Shown: in pieces, positions 1-8,734 of the stretch
Layout: each line of letters begins with the position of its first letter
Numbering within the stretch: position 1 is the stretch's first letter
DNA from: Verrucomicrobiia bacterium
Lineage (GTDB): Bacteria > Verrucomicrobiota > Verrucomicrobiia > Verrucomicrobiales > Akkermansiaceae
NCBI GenBank assembly: GCA_947462875.1
Contig: CANHQJ010000017.1
Coordinates: 1 to 64,000, forward strand
Length of the DNA stretch: 64,000 bases
Reading direction: 5' to 3'
The notes under the pieces: generated by a model
Seen by the model: the letters and a program-made list of their open reading frames with translations, nothing else
What the model was told of the DNA's origin: nothing
Database searches by the model: none
Position numbers and translations under genes: made by a program

Positions 1-495
1 GGCAGCGTGACGCTGGACGGGATCCTGCGTGCGGGGCAGGGCGGGACGAGCGACCGCAGCCTGGAAATCGTGGGCGACCTTACCGCAAACACCGGATCAT
101 CGCTGGTGTTCACCGTCACCGGCGAATCGAACCATGATCAATTGCTGGTGGGTTCGGTGAATTTATCGAATACGAATCTGGTGATCGAGACCTTCACGGA
201 CAGCACGGTGACGGAGTTGACGATGGGGCAGGGTGCGAGTTTCCTGACCAGCGGTGCTTCGTATTACAAACTGATCGACGGCACGACCACAGGGATGTTC
301 GCGAACGTGACGGAAACGATGAGCGCGGGTGAGTTGGGTTATCTGGGACTGACGGGAACGCAATATACGATCACATTGTTTGATCAGAAATTCTGGGTGG
401 CGCAGGGATCGACGTATCTGGTGGCGATCCCCGAGCCCTCGCTGACCCTGCTGGGCAGCCTGGGGGCGCTGCTGTTGCTGCGCCGCAGGCGCTGA
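1..495 (+). CDS. PEP-CTERM surface protein, autotransporter-associated beta-strand type (5' partial)
   Basis: The reading frame is open from the first base of the window to the stop at 493-495, so the start lies upstream. The visible 160 or so residues are Thr/Ser/Gly-rich with short alternating hydrophobic strands, as in the beta-strand repeat passengers common in Verrucomicrobia. The C-terminus is diagnostic: a PEP motif, then a Leu/Gly-rich membrane segment of about 15 residues, then RRRR. Known for the family: this tail is the sorting signal of the PEP-CTERM/exosortase export system, which takes proteins to the cell surface. The substrate or role of this protein cannot be told from the fragment. 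A hairpin terminator follows directly. Confidence 0.85.
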   Translation, partial: GSVTLDGILRAGQGGTSDRSLEIVGDLTANTGSSLVFTVTGESNHDQLLVGSVNLSNTNLVIETFTDSTVTELTMGQGASFLTSGASYYKLIDGTTTGMFANVTETMSAGELGYLGLTGTQYTITLFDQKFWVAQGSTYLVAIPEPSLTLLGSLGALLLLRRRR

Positions 496-533
496 GGCGA
501 TGGCGGGCAAGACTCTTTTGTTAGAGTGAGAGG

Positions 534-551
534 GAAGCCATGGCTTCTTTT
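534..551 (+). terminator. Putative terminator after the PEP-CTERM gene
   Basis: A perfect 14-bp palindrome, GAAGCCATGGCTTC (534-547), is followed by four Ts. It lies 39 bp after the stop codon. The stem is short, so efficiency is uncertain. Confidence 0.45.
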
Positions 552-601
552 CCGTGGTTTTATTCGCGCATGGTGGCGAGCTATTCCGTTTATTTTTGTT
601 A

Positions 602-655
602 GAGTCAGATGAATGAATCAATTTGATCAAACATTGATACAAATTGATCTGACTC
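602..655. repeat. Long interrupted inverted repeat upstream of Verru_Chthon gene
   Basis: GAGTCAG (602-608) and ATCAATTTG (617-625) pair with CAAATTGAT (640-648) and CTGACTC (649-655), giving 16 paired positions with an 8-nt bulge and a 14-nt loop. It sits 42 bp before the next gene start. It could be an operator, an mRNA leader structure or a second terminator. The left arm overlaps a copy of the 10-mer TTTTGTTAGA (594-603). Confidence 0.5.
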
Positions 656-696
656 CTGTATGAAGAGCAAATGATACAAGCTCCGGAGATGTTTTT

Positions 697-3600
697 ATGC
701 TGGACTTTGTATTAATGTTCATTACAGTGTGCGAAAGTGCATGTGACATGACGGCTATGAACCCCTCTCCTATTTCAAGAGATGCACGGCATGACCATGG
801 GCGTTCACGCGGTTTTACCTTGATCATTACGATATCGCTATTGGTTCTTCTGACCATGGTGGCGATCGGTGTGCTGTCGTTGTCATCGGTGAGTCTGCGC
901 GGCTCACAGCAGGGGAACGCACAAGCGCAAGCACGGGCGCAGGCACGGCTGGCCTTGCAACTGGCGCTCGGGGATTTGCAACGCCATGCGGGACCGGATC
1001 AGCGGGTGACGGGGACGGCGGATTTGATCAATTCTTCCCATCACAAGCAATGGCTGGGCGTTTGGAAAACGACGCAGGGCAGTGGATCGTTAGAGTTGCC
1101 GGTAACGCGGTGGCTGACAGCACGGCAGGATTCCTCGGTCATCGATGACCGCACATCTTCTGCCATCACGCAGCGCACGTTTTTGCAGAAGTGGATGGTG
1201 AGTGGAGATCGTTCGCCGGACTCACCGGGTGCGGCGTTGGTCCAGTTGGTGGGAGTGGGATCGGCATCGCAGGCGGTCGATCATGTCAGCGTGCCGTTGG
1301 TGCGGACCAACAATCAAAGCGGGCAGGGCGCTTATGCCTACTGGGTGACGGATCAGTCGCTGAAAGTGGATGCCACTACGGGCGCGAACAGTCAGAATCT
1401 CACCGACAACCAGCGTCTTTCGCAGCCCTTGCGCGCGGGCCTGGGCGTGCTGGCGGGGTTGGAAAATCACAGCCAGATCACGGATCAGGAGCTGAACAAA
1501 TTCATCACGCGTGGCCAGGGTGAGCTCACTGTGGTGGGGAATCGCACGGCGTGGCGGCAATGGCGGCACACCACCTCCGCCGGTTCGCGCAGTGTGCTGG
1601 CGGATACGATGCGCGGCGGTTTGAAAAAGGATCTATCGGTCTATCTGCTGAAAGGCAATGTGCCGGCCAATGGTGCCTTGTATCCTGCCGTGACGGACAA
1701 CACGCCTCTTCTGACATCGCCTCTGCGGAGCGGGCAAGGGCCGCGTTTCGGGGCGTTGCGGGCGTGGTCGGCCTTGGCAAACCGCTCGGAAACGGCAGCC
1801 ATCGCGCCCAGTGCCGCGACGGATTTGGTGGCGATGGGAAAATTCAACAACGCGCCCCACTGGAACCGATTTCAGAGTCAGCCGGTTCATCCGGTCATCA
1901 CATCCGTGCAGTTGTACACCCGGTTTTCCTACATCCGCGGTTTCCTGGTCGTGCATCTCTATCCGCTGATCACGCTGTGGAATCCCTATAACGTGAAATT
2001 GGCCGCGGCTGAATATACCATCGACTTCAATCACGCGGTGAACGACTCGATGGATGTGGAGCGCATCACGGCGGGAGCGGGAGGAGCCGCAGGCTCCAGA
2101 ATCATCAGCACGGCCTACGACACGCGCGGAGCGAAGGAAAACCGCATGCGTCTCACGATGGAGCGCACGGCCTTTGAGCCGGGCGAGGCGCTGGTGTTTT
2201 GCCCCAAGCCGAACGCCGCCGCGATCGCCGGGCGCGCCACGCCGCTGATTCAGCGTTCCAGCAGCGGGCAGAATGTCATGAGCGCGCAGGTCTCGCCGCG
2301 CTTGCTGACGAATTTTTACCTCACGCTCAATCAGTTGCCCGGCATCACCGCGGCCGATCTTCCCATCCGCGCGGATCACAACAAAGGGGCGTATTATTGG
2401 ATTGATATGATGGACTGGTGGGAAGGGAATCCGGACAACGGACTCAAGGTGAGTCTGCATCTCGGTTCTTCTAACAATTACACCTCGATGATGAATCTGC
2501 CGCTCTTGCAATTGATCGACACCGACAACTGGAAGCGTGGATACGAAGGTCGTTTCAACAACGGGCGCTGGAAAGTGGGCGGGCAGGAGATGGTCTACAA
2601 CTATGAAACCACGGCGGACTTCGAGCCATGGGCGCGCACGAACTACGGCTTCCGCCTCAAGTGGTGGGCGGAAAAAAATCCCTCCAACCTCGCTGGTGCC
2701 GGTGCAAACCGCATGTGGCAGGCGGCCGTGCTGGCGGATTACAATCTGCGCGCGCCGCTTTCGCATCACACTCCCTACGACAACATCACGGACAATGCCG
2801 AATCGCACCACTGGTACATGTGGGGACCCTACGCCGTGGAGCGCGAGCAGGGTCTGCCGTATCTCTCGCCGGAACTCGCGGCGCATTCCTCGCCCAACGG
2901 ATTCAGGTCTAACATTTTTTTCGGCGGCTCCTCCTCGCGGCCCACGCATGTCTATCCGGTCTACGATGTGCCCTTGCCGAACGAGCGCATCCTTTCGCTC
3001 GGTCGCTTCCAGCACACGCAGCTCACGCCCTTTGTCTGGCATACCTCCTATCCGGTCGGGAGCAGTCTGGTGCCGCAGAATCTGAAAGCGCGCGAACGCA
3101 GCGCGGACGTCAGCTCGCAACTGACCGCGATCTGGAATACCGAGGTACCGCATTTGCCCGCATTCCTGGCGCAGGGACGCACGACCGAGCCGGTGATCTA
3201 CGATCTCGCGTATGAAGTGAATCACGAGCTATGGGATCGTTTTTTTCTCTCGGGGGCGACGGATGGCGAACGCAGCGCGTTTCTATCCACGGCGGGCACG
3301 CCACTGCCGAATCGTCGTTTGCAAGCGTTGAGCGGAGCCACGCCGCAAGCGTTGAGTGACTACCACAAAGCCGCCTCGCATGTCCTGCTCGGCGGCGGCT
3401 TCAATGTCAACAGCACCGACCCCGCCGCGTGGCGTGCTTTGCTCAGTTCCTTGCGCGGATTGAATGTAGGTGGCTCTGCGGCGCAGAACACGCCGTTTCC
3501 CCGGAGCTATAACAATGCCGGTGCCGGGCATGAGCCGAATTCGATCTACGACCCGCAACTCTGGACGGGCACGCGCCGTCTGAGCGATGCGCAAATCACC

Positions 3601-4206
3601 ACGCTGGCCGCGCAGATCGTCGCGGAGGTGAAACGGCGCGGTCCGTTCTATTCCGTGGCGGATTTTGTCAATCGCAGGCTGGTGCGCGCCACCGGAGTCT
3701 CGACGGCTGTGGCCGCCACGGGAGTGAAAGGAACCTTGCAGGCCGCGATTGACAACGCCCGCCTGAATGACCGGTTCAACCGCACCGAGCTGGCGCTGAG
3801 CCGCACGGGACATGGGCAGGGCAGCTACGAACCAGGAAGCAATGCCGATGCCTGGGCGGACACCGCGCACATGCGCGACAATGCGGCCACGGGCTTGCCC
3901 ACCTGCTTGCAACAGGGGGATTTGCTGCAACCACTCGGCTCGCTGCTGGTCGCACGGGGTGACACCTTTGTCGTGCGCGCCTATGGTGAAGCGCGCGCCG
4001 CCGATGGCGTCACGGTCACCGCCCGCGCCTGGTGCGAGGCGGAAGTGCAGCGCATGCCGCTGTATCTGGATCGCAGCAATCCGGCGGAAATGCCACCGTA
4101 TTCCGAAAGTGGTGCTGTCACCAGTGGTTTTTCTAACATCAATCGACTTTTTGGACGTCGCTTTGCATTGGTATCCTTCCGCTGGTTGGGAGCCAATGAA
4201 ATCTAA
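697..4206 (+). CDS. Verru_Chthon cassette protein A-like, prepilin-type N-terminus
   Basis: A 1169-residue protein. Near residue 39 it has a type IV prepilin-like cleavage signal (RGFTLI) followed by one hydrophobic helix and the conserved run LSLSSVSLR, then a long Gln/Ala-rich helix and a large extracytoplasmic body. This arrangement and the C-terminal SFRW-L-ANEI tail match the Verru_Chthon cassette protein A family, known from Verrucomicrobia and of unknown function. The ATG at 697 has GGAG 8 bp upstream; the ATGs at 748 or 757 are alternatives and would give a shorter leader. The next gene starts 3 bp after the stop, so the two are co-transcribed. A homologue lies at 21301-25041 on the other strand. 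Inferred to be anchored in the inner membrane or assembled pilin-fashion. Confidence 0.82.
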   Translation: MLDFVLMFITVCESACDMTAMNPSPISRDARHDHGRSRGFTLIITISLLVLLTMVAIGVLSLSSVSLRGSQQGNAQAQARAQARLALQLALGDLQRHAGPDQRVTGTADLINSSHHKQWLGVWKTTQGSGSLELPVTRWLTARQDSSVIDDRTSSAITQRTFLQKWMVSGDRSPDSPGAALVQLVGVGSASQAVDHVSVPLVRTNNQSGQGAYAYWVTDQSLKVDATTGANSQNLTDNQRLSQPLRAGLGVLAGLENHSQITDQELNKFITRGQGELTVVGNRTAWRQWRHTTSAGSRSVLADTMRGGLKKDLSVYLLKGNVPANGALYPAVTDNTPLLTSPLRSGQGPRFGALRAWSALANRSETAAIAPSAATDLVAMGKFNNAPHWNRFQSQPVHPVITSVQLYTRFSYIRGFLVVHLYPLITLWNPYNVKLAAAEYTIDFNHAVNDSMDVERITAGAGGAAGSRIISTAYDTRGAKENRMRLTMERTAFEPGEALVFCPKPNAAAIAGRATPLIQRSSSGQNVMSAQVSPRLLTNFYLTLNQLPGITAADLPIRADHNKGAYYWIDMMDWWEGNPDNGLKVSLHLGSSNNYTSMMNLPLLQLIDTDNWKRGYEGRFNNGRWKVGGQEMVYNYETTADFEPWARTNYGFRLKWWAEKNPSNLAGAGANRMWQAAVLADYNLRAPLSHHTPYDNITDNAESHHWYMWGPYAVEREQGLPYLSPELAAHSSPNGFRSNIFFGGSSSRPTHVYPVYDVPLPNERILSLGRFQHTQLTPFVWHTSYPVGSSLVPQNLKARERSADVSSQLTAIWNTEVPHLPAFLAQGRTTEPVIYDLAYEVNHELWDRFFLSGATDGERSAFLSTAGTPLPNRRLQALSGATPQALSDYHKAASHVLLGGGFNVNSTDPAAWRALLSSLRGLNVGGSAAQNTPFPRSYNNAGAGHEPNSIYDPQLWTGTRRLSDAQITTLAAQIVAEVKRRGPFYSVADFVNRRLVRATGVSTAVAATGVKGTLQAAIDNARLNDRFNRTELALSRTGHGQGSYEPGSNADAWADTAHMRDNAATGLPTCLQQGDLLQPLGSLLVARGDTFVVRAYGEARAADGVTVTARAWCEAEVQRMPLYLDRSNPAEMPPYSESGAVTSGFSNINRLFGRRFALVSFRWLGANEI

Positions 4207-4209
4207 CGC

Positions 4210-5163
4210 ATGCTACCTGTGAAACGCCTCAGCCATTTTCCCATCTTGTGCATCCTCAGTGTCTGGGCGACGTTTGCTCTGCGCGCGCAGCAGCCACCAC
4301 CGCCGCCACCGCCCGATTCTCCGGGCGGACCTGCCATCACGCCGGGGAACATCGATCTCAGCAAGATTCCCGTGCCGCCCGCCGATGCCGAATTCGAGCG
4401 CAGTCAGCTCACCGAGGAGGAGCAAAAAGGCCCCAGCCTGCAAGTGCACGTGATTCCCGTGGGCTTCGTGCCGCCTCCCATCATCTATCTCGATGCCGCA
4501 GGCATGCCGCGCGAGAAATACCGCAATCCGCTCGAGTATCCACCGGTCATCTATCACATCAAAACACAAAAAAGCAGCGTCCGCCTGCTCGCCTCGCAAA
4601 ACCAGATCGGTCCCCCCGTGCGCGTGCCGAAATTGCCGCTACTATCTTTATCGTACCAAGTGCCGGCCGATCCCGGCGCCCCGGCCGATACCGATCCCGG
4701 CAAAGGCCCGCGGTTGCGCGAAATCATGGAGTTTCCCGTGCCCGCTTCCGCGACGCATCTGGCGATCGTTTTGTGGAAAGATCCCCGGGAAACCTTGTGG
4801 ACGCGGCCGCAGTGCAAAGTCATCGACATTTCCCCCGCCCAAACCCAGCAGCATCAGGCGATCGTGGTGAACGTTTCGGCATCGCAACTGTCGCTCGAGC
4901 GCGGTGACAAACCGTATCTGATCCAGAGCGGATTCATCGGCAAAGCCGCCCTGCCGATGAATGCGGAGAACCAACTCATGATGGTGGTGCAGGCACCGCT
5001 CCAGGGCCAGGCCGAGCCTCTGATCCAGACGGCATTCGATGTCCATGCCGAGCAGCGCGCGTTTCTGTTAGCCTGGTCCGTGCCCAAGGACGCCGCGCGC
5101 CCTCACGGTGTCGCCATCACCGCCGTGGCCAAAACGCTTTTCGAAACGCCGGCGCCCCAATAA
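4210..5163 (+). CDS. Secreted partner protein of the Verru_Chthon A gene (unknown function)
   Basis: A 317-residue protein with a signal peptide (hydrophobic residues 8-25, then ALRAQ) and a Pro-rich stretch (eight or more Pro around residues 28-45). The rest is a predicted beta-rich body with no motif I recognise. It starts 3 bp after the Verru_Chthon A stop, so it belongs to the same transcript. The second Verru_Chthon A gene at 21301-25041 is also followed by one secreted protein of unknown function (20564-21277). The two partners have a similar order of segments (a short strand-rich domain, then a domain centred on an IVLW or IILP strand), but the similarity is low and not proven. The stop codon lies inside a 30-bp repeat that also forms the terminator. 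Confidence 0.7.
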   Translation: MLPVKRLSHFPILCILSVWATFALRAQQPPPPPPPDSPGGPAITPGNIDLSKIPVPPADAEFERSQLTEEEQKGPSLQVHVIPVGFVPPPIIYLDAAGMPREKYRNPLEYPPVIYHIKTQKSSVRLLASQNQIGPPVRVPKLPLLSLSYQVPADPGAPADTDPGKGPRLREIMEFPVPASATHLAIVLWKDPRETLWTRPQCKVIDISPAQTQQHQAIVVNVSASQLSLERGDKPYLIQSGFIGKAALPMNAENQLMMVVQAPLQGQAEPLIQTAFDVHAEQRAFLLAWSVPKDAARPHGVAITAVAKTLFETPAPQ

Positions 5164-5187
5164 GGAGAAGGGGTTTGCAACCCCTTT
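5158..5187 (+). terminator. Rho-independent terminator, copy 1 of a 30-bp dispersed repeat
   Basis: GGGGTTTGCAACCCC forms a hairpin preceded by an A/G-rich run and followed by TTTT. The 30 bases 5158-5187 are identical to 56352-56381. In this copy the repeat contains the stop codon of the upstream gene. Confidence 0.7.
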
Positions 5188-5208
5188 TCCAAGCCAGGCT
5201 CGGGCGGG

Positions 5209-5273
5209 CAGCCTTCGCCAAGGCCTCGTCGGTCAAGCCATTGGCTTGCCAGCCGAAGCCTTGGCGAAGGCTG
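5209..5273. repeat. 16-bp perfect inverted repeat at the 3' end of ssrA
   Basis: CAGCCTTCGCCAAGGC (5209-5224) is the exact reverse complement of 5258-5273, separated by 33 bp that contain a smaller palindrome (AAGCCATTGGCTT). The right arm touches the last bases of the tmRNA. It may terminate or process ssrA, or be a REP-like element. Confidence 0.6.
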
Positions 5274-5623
5274 GAGGCGAGGGGAGTCGAACCCCTGTCC
5301 GAAACGCCGTCGGCACTGACATCTACACGTTTAGCATGGGGTCGGTGATTCGGAGAAACTCGGCCCTCATGCGGCGTCGTTTTCCTAGGAACCTGTGGTT
5401 TCTCAGCAATCCATCCGGTTCCCCGACTTCATGCCCAGCCTGTTAAGTGTCGCCTTCCCCCCCAACAGGCGTCAGGGTTCAGACGTGGCCGTCAATTAAG
5501 CAGCCAGTGCGAGCTCGTTAGAGTCTGCATTTATTTGTTTTGATCGGCTATTAAGGAGGCCAACCGATCAACCTCCACGTGCAGTCAGCGCGTCAAACGT
5601 CCCGTCGAAACCAGAACGCCCCC
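5272..5623 (-). ncRNA. ssrA: tmRNA (transfer-messenger RNA)
   Basis: Rescues stalled ribosomes by acting first as tRNA-Ala and then as a short mRNA. On the minus strand the 5' end reads GGGGGCG at 5623 with the conserved GGTTTCGACGGGA block just after it. The 3' end carries the T-arm (GGGGTTCGACTCCCC) and CGCCTCC, which closes the acceptor stem; the discriminator A is at 5272. CCA is not encoded. The tag reading frame starts at GCA (5528-5526) and gives ADSNELALAA then TAA (5498-5496), ending in the usual LALAA-type degradation signal. It is a standard one-piece molecule of about 352 nt. The codon pair TCT-AAC in the tag contains the CTAAC core discussed in the findings. Confidence 0.93.
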
Positions 5624-5804
5624 GTTAGCCAAGCAGCAGTAAGATGCATGCGCCTTTCCTTTTATTCAAGGAAAATTCTGCAAATCGTCGCGTTTTGTCG
5701 TGGAATCGATCAGTGGTCGGATGCGACAAGTTTCCCGGCTCTCCGGGCAACCGATCCATGGGATGGTGGCGTTTGCTAACGGGCGCTGCGGTCGGAAAAA
5801 GCGG

Positions 5805-6827
5805 TCAGTCAGATAATCCGAGCATGTGCATGATGTGTGTGGCGGTGAGAGCCCCCATGGTTTCGCAGTCATGGAAGACATCCGTTTTGTGATATTTCAT
5901 CAGATCCTTGGCAAGGCGTGCGACGTGCGGGCGCGGTGCGAGCTCCTCGCGGCGCATGATGCCAAGCACGGCCTTGAGGCGGGTGCTTTCCACGCGGGCG
6001 CGGCGGGCCATTTGCGCGCGCTCTTCCTCCACGTATTGTTCGATGGTGCGGCGGTTGAGTTCGCCGAAGGCCAGCCGGGTGACCGCGCGGTTGGAATCGA
6101 AGTGATAGGCAAGATACGTGCGGCCCGGACCCTCGTAGGATTGTTGGTCGAAGTCGATGGGTCGCACGCGGTACTGCACTTCCTCGAAGTCCGGCGTGAT
6201 ATCGACGACGTAGTTCACACTGCGCATGTCGCCTAACAAACGGATGAAGCAGCGCTCGTTGAATTTCGTGAACTCCTTGGCGATACGGACGCGGTTGAGT
6301 TCGGGGCGTTCGAGGTAGTCGCGCTGGAAGACATTTCCCGGCACGCCGGCGATGTGCTCTTCGATGAGCGTGTTGCCATTGACGAGGTAGTTGATGCGGT
6401 TGGGCGAAAGGATGTGCTCCAGCTCGAGACCGTAGATGCGTGAGGCATCGGCTTGTTTGACGTAGAAATAATCCGAGTTGTCGTTGTAGAGATTGGTGAT
6501 GCGGACGCGGAACGGTTTGGAATTTCCGAACTCGCCGAAGTCGATGCGATCCACGCACAAGTGCTCGTGCAGGCCGCTTTCGCCGCCGATTTTCAGCTCG
6601 GTGTAAATGCGGATCAGGCGCGCATGGAGAGAGGTACGCAACTCCGGCGAATACATCACCGTCATCCACAGCGTTTCATTGCCGTGCGGATCCTCATAGG
6701 GGGAAACGCCGTGGAAACGGAAGAGGTCGTCATAGACCATCGGGATCTCGATCTGCCGGGCAAAGCGATGCAAGTACTGCCGCAACAGGGCGGAGGGTGC
6801 GTATTTTTCTTTGCAGCGTGAGATCAT
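5805..6827 (-). CDS. Conserved-looking hypothetical protein downstream of pyrE
   Basis: A 340-residue soluble protein with no signal peptide or membrane helix; I do not recognise the family. The middle part has acidic and aromatic clusters, and around residues 222-232 the sequence RPIDFDQQSYEG is followed by a Arg/Glu-rich helical stretch (about 260-300). It starts 12 bp after the pyrE stop on the same strand, so the two are probably one transcript. Some motifs, such as the IDFD strand end, recall kinase- or phosphotransferase-like folds, but no nucleotide-binding loop is visible, so no function is assigned. Confidence 0.7.
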   Translation of the reverse strand: MISRCKEKYAPSALLRQYLHRFARQIEIPMVYDDLFRFHGVSPYEDPHGNETLWMTVMYSPELRTSLHARLIRIYTELKIGGESGLHEHLCVDRIDFGEFGNSKPFRVRITNLYNDNSDYFYVKQADASRIYGLELEHILSPNRINYLVNGNTLIEEHIAGVPGNVFQRDYLERPELNRVRIAKEFTKFNERCFIRLLGDMRSVNYVVDITPDFEEVQYRVRPIDFDQQSYEGPGRTYLAYHFDSNRAVTRLAFGELNRRTIEQYVEEERAQMARRARVESTRLKAVLGIMRREELAPRPHVARLAKDLMKYHKTDVFHDCETMGALTATHIMHMLGLSD

Positions 6828-6839
6828 GGCGGCAACCGG

Positions 6840-7406
6840 TTATTCTAACAGATTGCTGCGGGTGTAAAGCGCCAGCACGGGGATGCCGCGGGCCTCGATG
6901 GCGGCGCGCCCGCCTTCCTCGCGATCCACCAGCACGAGCGCGAAGGCGACTTTCCCGCCCTCGGCTTCGATCGCATCGATGGCTTTCAAGGTGGAGCCGC
7001 CGGTGGTGATGACGTCATCTACTACGATCACCGTATTTCCGGAAGAGAAGTTTCCTTCGATCTGTTTGCCGCGGCCGTGGCCCTTCGGCTCCTTGCGCAC
7101 GGTGAAGACCTGGAGCGGAGCGGCGGAGTTTTCACGGGCGGAAAACATGCCGACTGCCAGTGAAATCGGGTCCGCGCCCATGGTCATGCCGCCGATGGCA
7201 TCGATGTGCAGGCCGTGTGTGGCGATGTATGCTTTCACCGCAGCCCAGCCGACCTCGCCGACGAGGTTCGCGCCATTGGCATCGAGCGTGGTGACGCGGC
7301 AGTCGATGTAGAGGTCGCTGGTTTTCCCTGAGGCCAGCGTGAAGGTGCCGGTGCGGACGGATTTTTCTAACAGCAGAGAGCGGAGTGCGGAAACGGAGTC
7401 GGACAT
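6840..7406 (-). CDS. pyrE: Orotate phosphoribosyltransferase
   Basis: Makes orotidine 5'-monophosphate from orotate and PRPP, the fifth step of pyrimidine synthesis, in the cytosol. The 188-residue length is normal. The PRPP-binding loop VIVVDDVITTGGST is at about residues 125-138, preceded by the strand and flexible loop with VRKEPKGHGRGKQIEG. The start is taken at ATG 7406 (MSDSVSALRSLL) because the frame continues upstream into sequence that does not look coding. It lies first in a minus-strand pair with the hypothetical gene 5805-6827. Confidence 0.93.
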   Translation of the reverse strand: MSDSVSALRSLLLEKSVRTGTFTLASGKTSDLYIDCRVTTLDANGANLVGEVGWAAVKAYIATHGLHIDAIGGMTMGADPISLAVGMFSARENSAAPLQVFTVRKEPKGHGRGKQIEGNFSSGNTVIVVDDVITTGGSTLKAIDAIEAEGGKVAFALVLVDREEGGRAAIEARGIPVLALYTRSNLLE

Positions 7407-7530
7407 GCGGGCAGTGTGCGTGATTTTTGCGGCGAGGAAAAGCAGGAAGCGCGGGAAAATCTCAAAACCGCCGGGCGTGTTGCTTTTTATTCCCCGCTGC
7501 CGGTTGATATGCCCGGCGATCCGCTTCCGT

Positions 7531-8217
7531 ATGAGTAGCATGCGCAACCCATTTTCTCTGATCGCCCTGCTGTTGATGGTGACGTTCGCGGGCGCCGAGC
7601 CGCGCGTCGGAGCGAAGCCACACGATTTCGCGAAGTGGGAAAAAGACATCGCCGCGTTCGAGAAAAGCGATGCCGCCAAGCCGCCCCCGAAGCAGGCGCT
7701 GCTCTTCATCGGCTCTTCCGGCATCGTCCGCTGGAAATCCCTCGCCACGGATTTTCCCGGCGCGACCATTCTGAATCGGGCCTTCGGTGGCAATGAGATC
7801 GCTGACAGCACCCACTTCGCCGAGCGGATGATTTCCCCCTATCAGCCCAGAATGATTTTCCTCCGCGCCGGGGGCAATGACATCCATGCCGGAAAATCCG
7901 CCGAGGAGGTGTTCAACGACTACAAAACCTTCGTTGCCACCGTCAGGGCGAAACTTCCGGACGTGCCCATCGCCTACATCGCTCTCAGTCCCTCACCGGC
8001 ACGCTGGAACGAAAAACCCGCGGGCGATCAACTGAATGCGGCAATTGCGGATTACTCCAAGAAGAACAAGAATCTCATTTTCATCGCCGCCGCCTCCATC
8101 ACGCTTGATGCCGATGGCAAGATCAGACGGGAACTTTTCGTCGCCGACCAACTGCATTTCAACGAAGCCGGATACAAGCTGCTTGCCGAAGCGGTGCGTC
8201 CTCACATTCCGCGGTAA
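7531..8217 (+). CDS. Secreted SGNH/GDSL-type hydrolase
   Basis: A 228-residue protein with a signal peptide (hydrophobic residues 8-22, cleavage after AGA). SGNH blocks can be followed: block I is FIGSSGIV (the nucleophile Ser sits in GSS rather than GDS), then a Gly in FGGNEI, the Asn block GGNDIH and the final catalytic pair in DQLHFN. Known for the family: esterases and acyl- or acetyl-hydrolases acting on lipids or polysaccharide acetyl groups. The substrate is unknown. ATG 7531 and ATG 7540 are both possible; the longer frame back to 7339 overlaps pyrE on the other strand and looks spurious. Divergent from pyrE with a 124-bp gap. Confidence 0.88.
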   Translation: MSSMRNPFSLIALLLMVTFAGAEPRVGAKPHDFAKWEKDIAAFEKSDAAKPPPKQALLFIGSSGIVRWKSLATDFPGATILNRAFGGNEIADSTHFAERMISPYQPRMIFLRAGGNDIHAGKSAEEVFNDYKTFVATVRAKLPDVPIAYIALSPSPARWNEKPAGDQLNAAIADYSKKNKNLIFIAAASITLDADGKIRRELFVADQLHFNEAGYKLLAEAVRPHIPR

Positions 8218-8328
8218 GGCAAGCGTAGCTTTAGGGAGAATCTGTATCCAGAAGGCCCAACCGTCGTGCAAGACGCCGCTGCGCCTTCTCCTTGCCAAAA
8301 GTTTTCCACCTGACAAACTGGAGGGACC

Positions 8329-8688
8329 ATGTCGTCTGAAATGAATGCACCACGCGATCTGCGCTACCCTTGTCTCGTCACCGTGCTGGCGATCTTGTTG
8401 TTTTTGCCGGAATTGTTTTTCATCGGTTTGTTGCCTCGCATGGCAGAGATGATGAGTGAACTCGGAGTGACATTGTCCACTCTCTCCCGCATCCTGGTGG
8501 CCAGTCCCTTGATCACCTTTTTGTTTTTTGTGGGTCTGATGATCTCGACGATCTTCTTCGCCTGGTGCCAGCGCAAAGGTGCGATTCTGGCATCGCTTTC
8601 GCTGCTGATGCAGGGCATCGCTCTGGGCTTTCATGCACTTGCCTGTTTTCTGCCATGGGTGCAGGTGGTAAACGCCATGGCAGCATAG
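8329..8688 (+). CDS. Small integral membrane protein, unknown function
   Basis: A 119-residue protein with three clear hydrophobic segments (about residues 17-37, 55-78 and 85-108) and little else. A good ribosome-binding site (GGAGG, 8316-8320) precedes the ATG. No motif links it to a known family. It stands alone between the SGNH hydrolase and the convergent kptA gene. Confidence 0.65.
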   Translation: MSSEMNAPRDLRYPCLVTVLAILLFLPELFFIGLLPRMAEMMSELGVTLSTLSRILVASPLITFLFFVGLMISTIFFAWCQRKGAILASLSLLMQGIALGFHALACFLPWVQVVNAMAA

Positions 8689-8734
8689 CGACGCATTGGA
8701 TCCGGCAGACGATTGTTGTGCGGAGAGCGAGTGA

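Noticed and set aside
1633-3225. 530-residue open frame on the minus strand inside the Verru_Chthon A gene
   Set aside because: Arg/His-rich composition typical of the antisense of GC-rich coding DNA, and it overlaps a well-supported gene fully.
5209-5273. Inverted repeat at the ssrA end considered as an att site
   Set aside because: No integrase and no second copy of the ssrA 3' end in the window.
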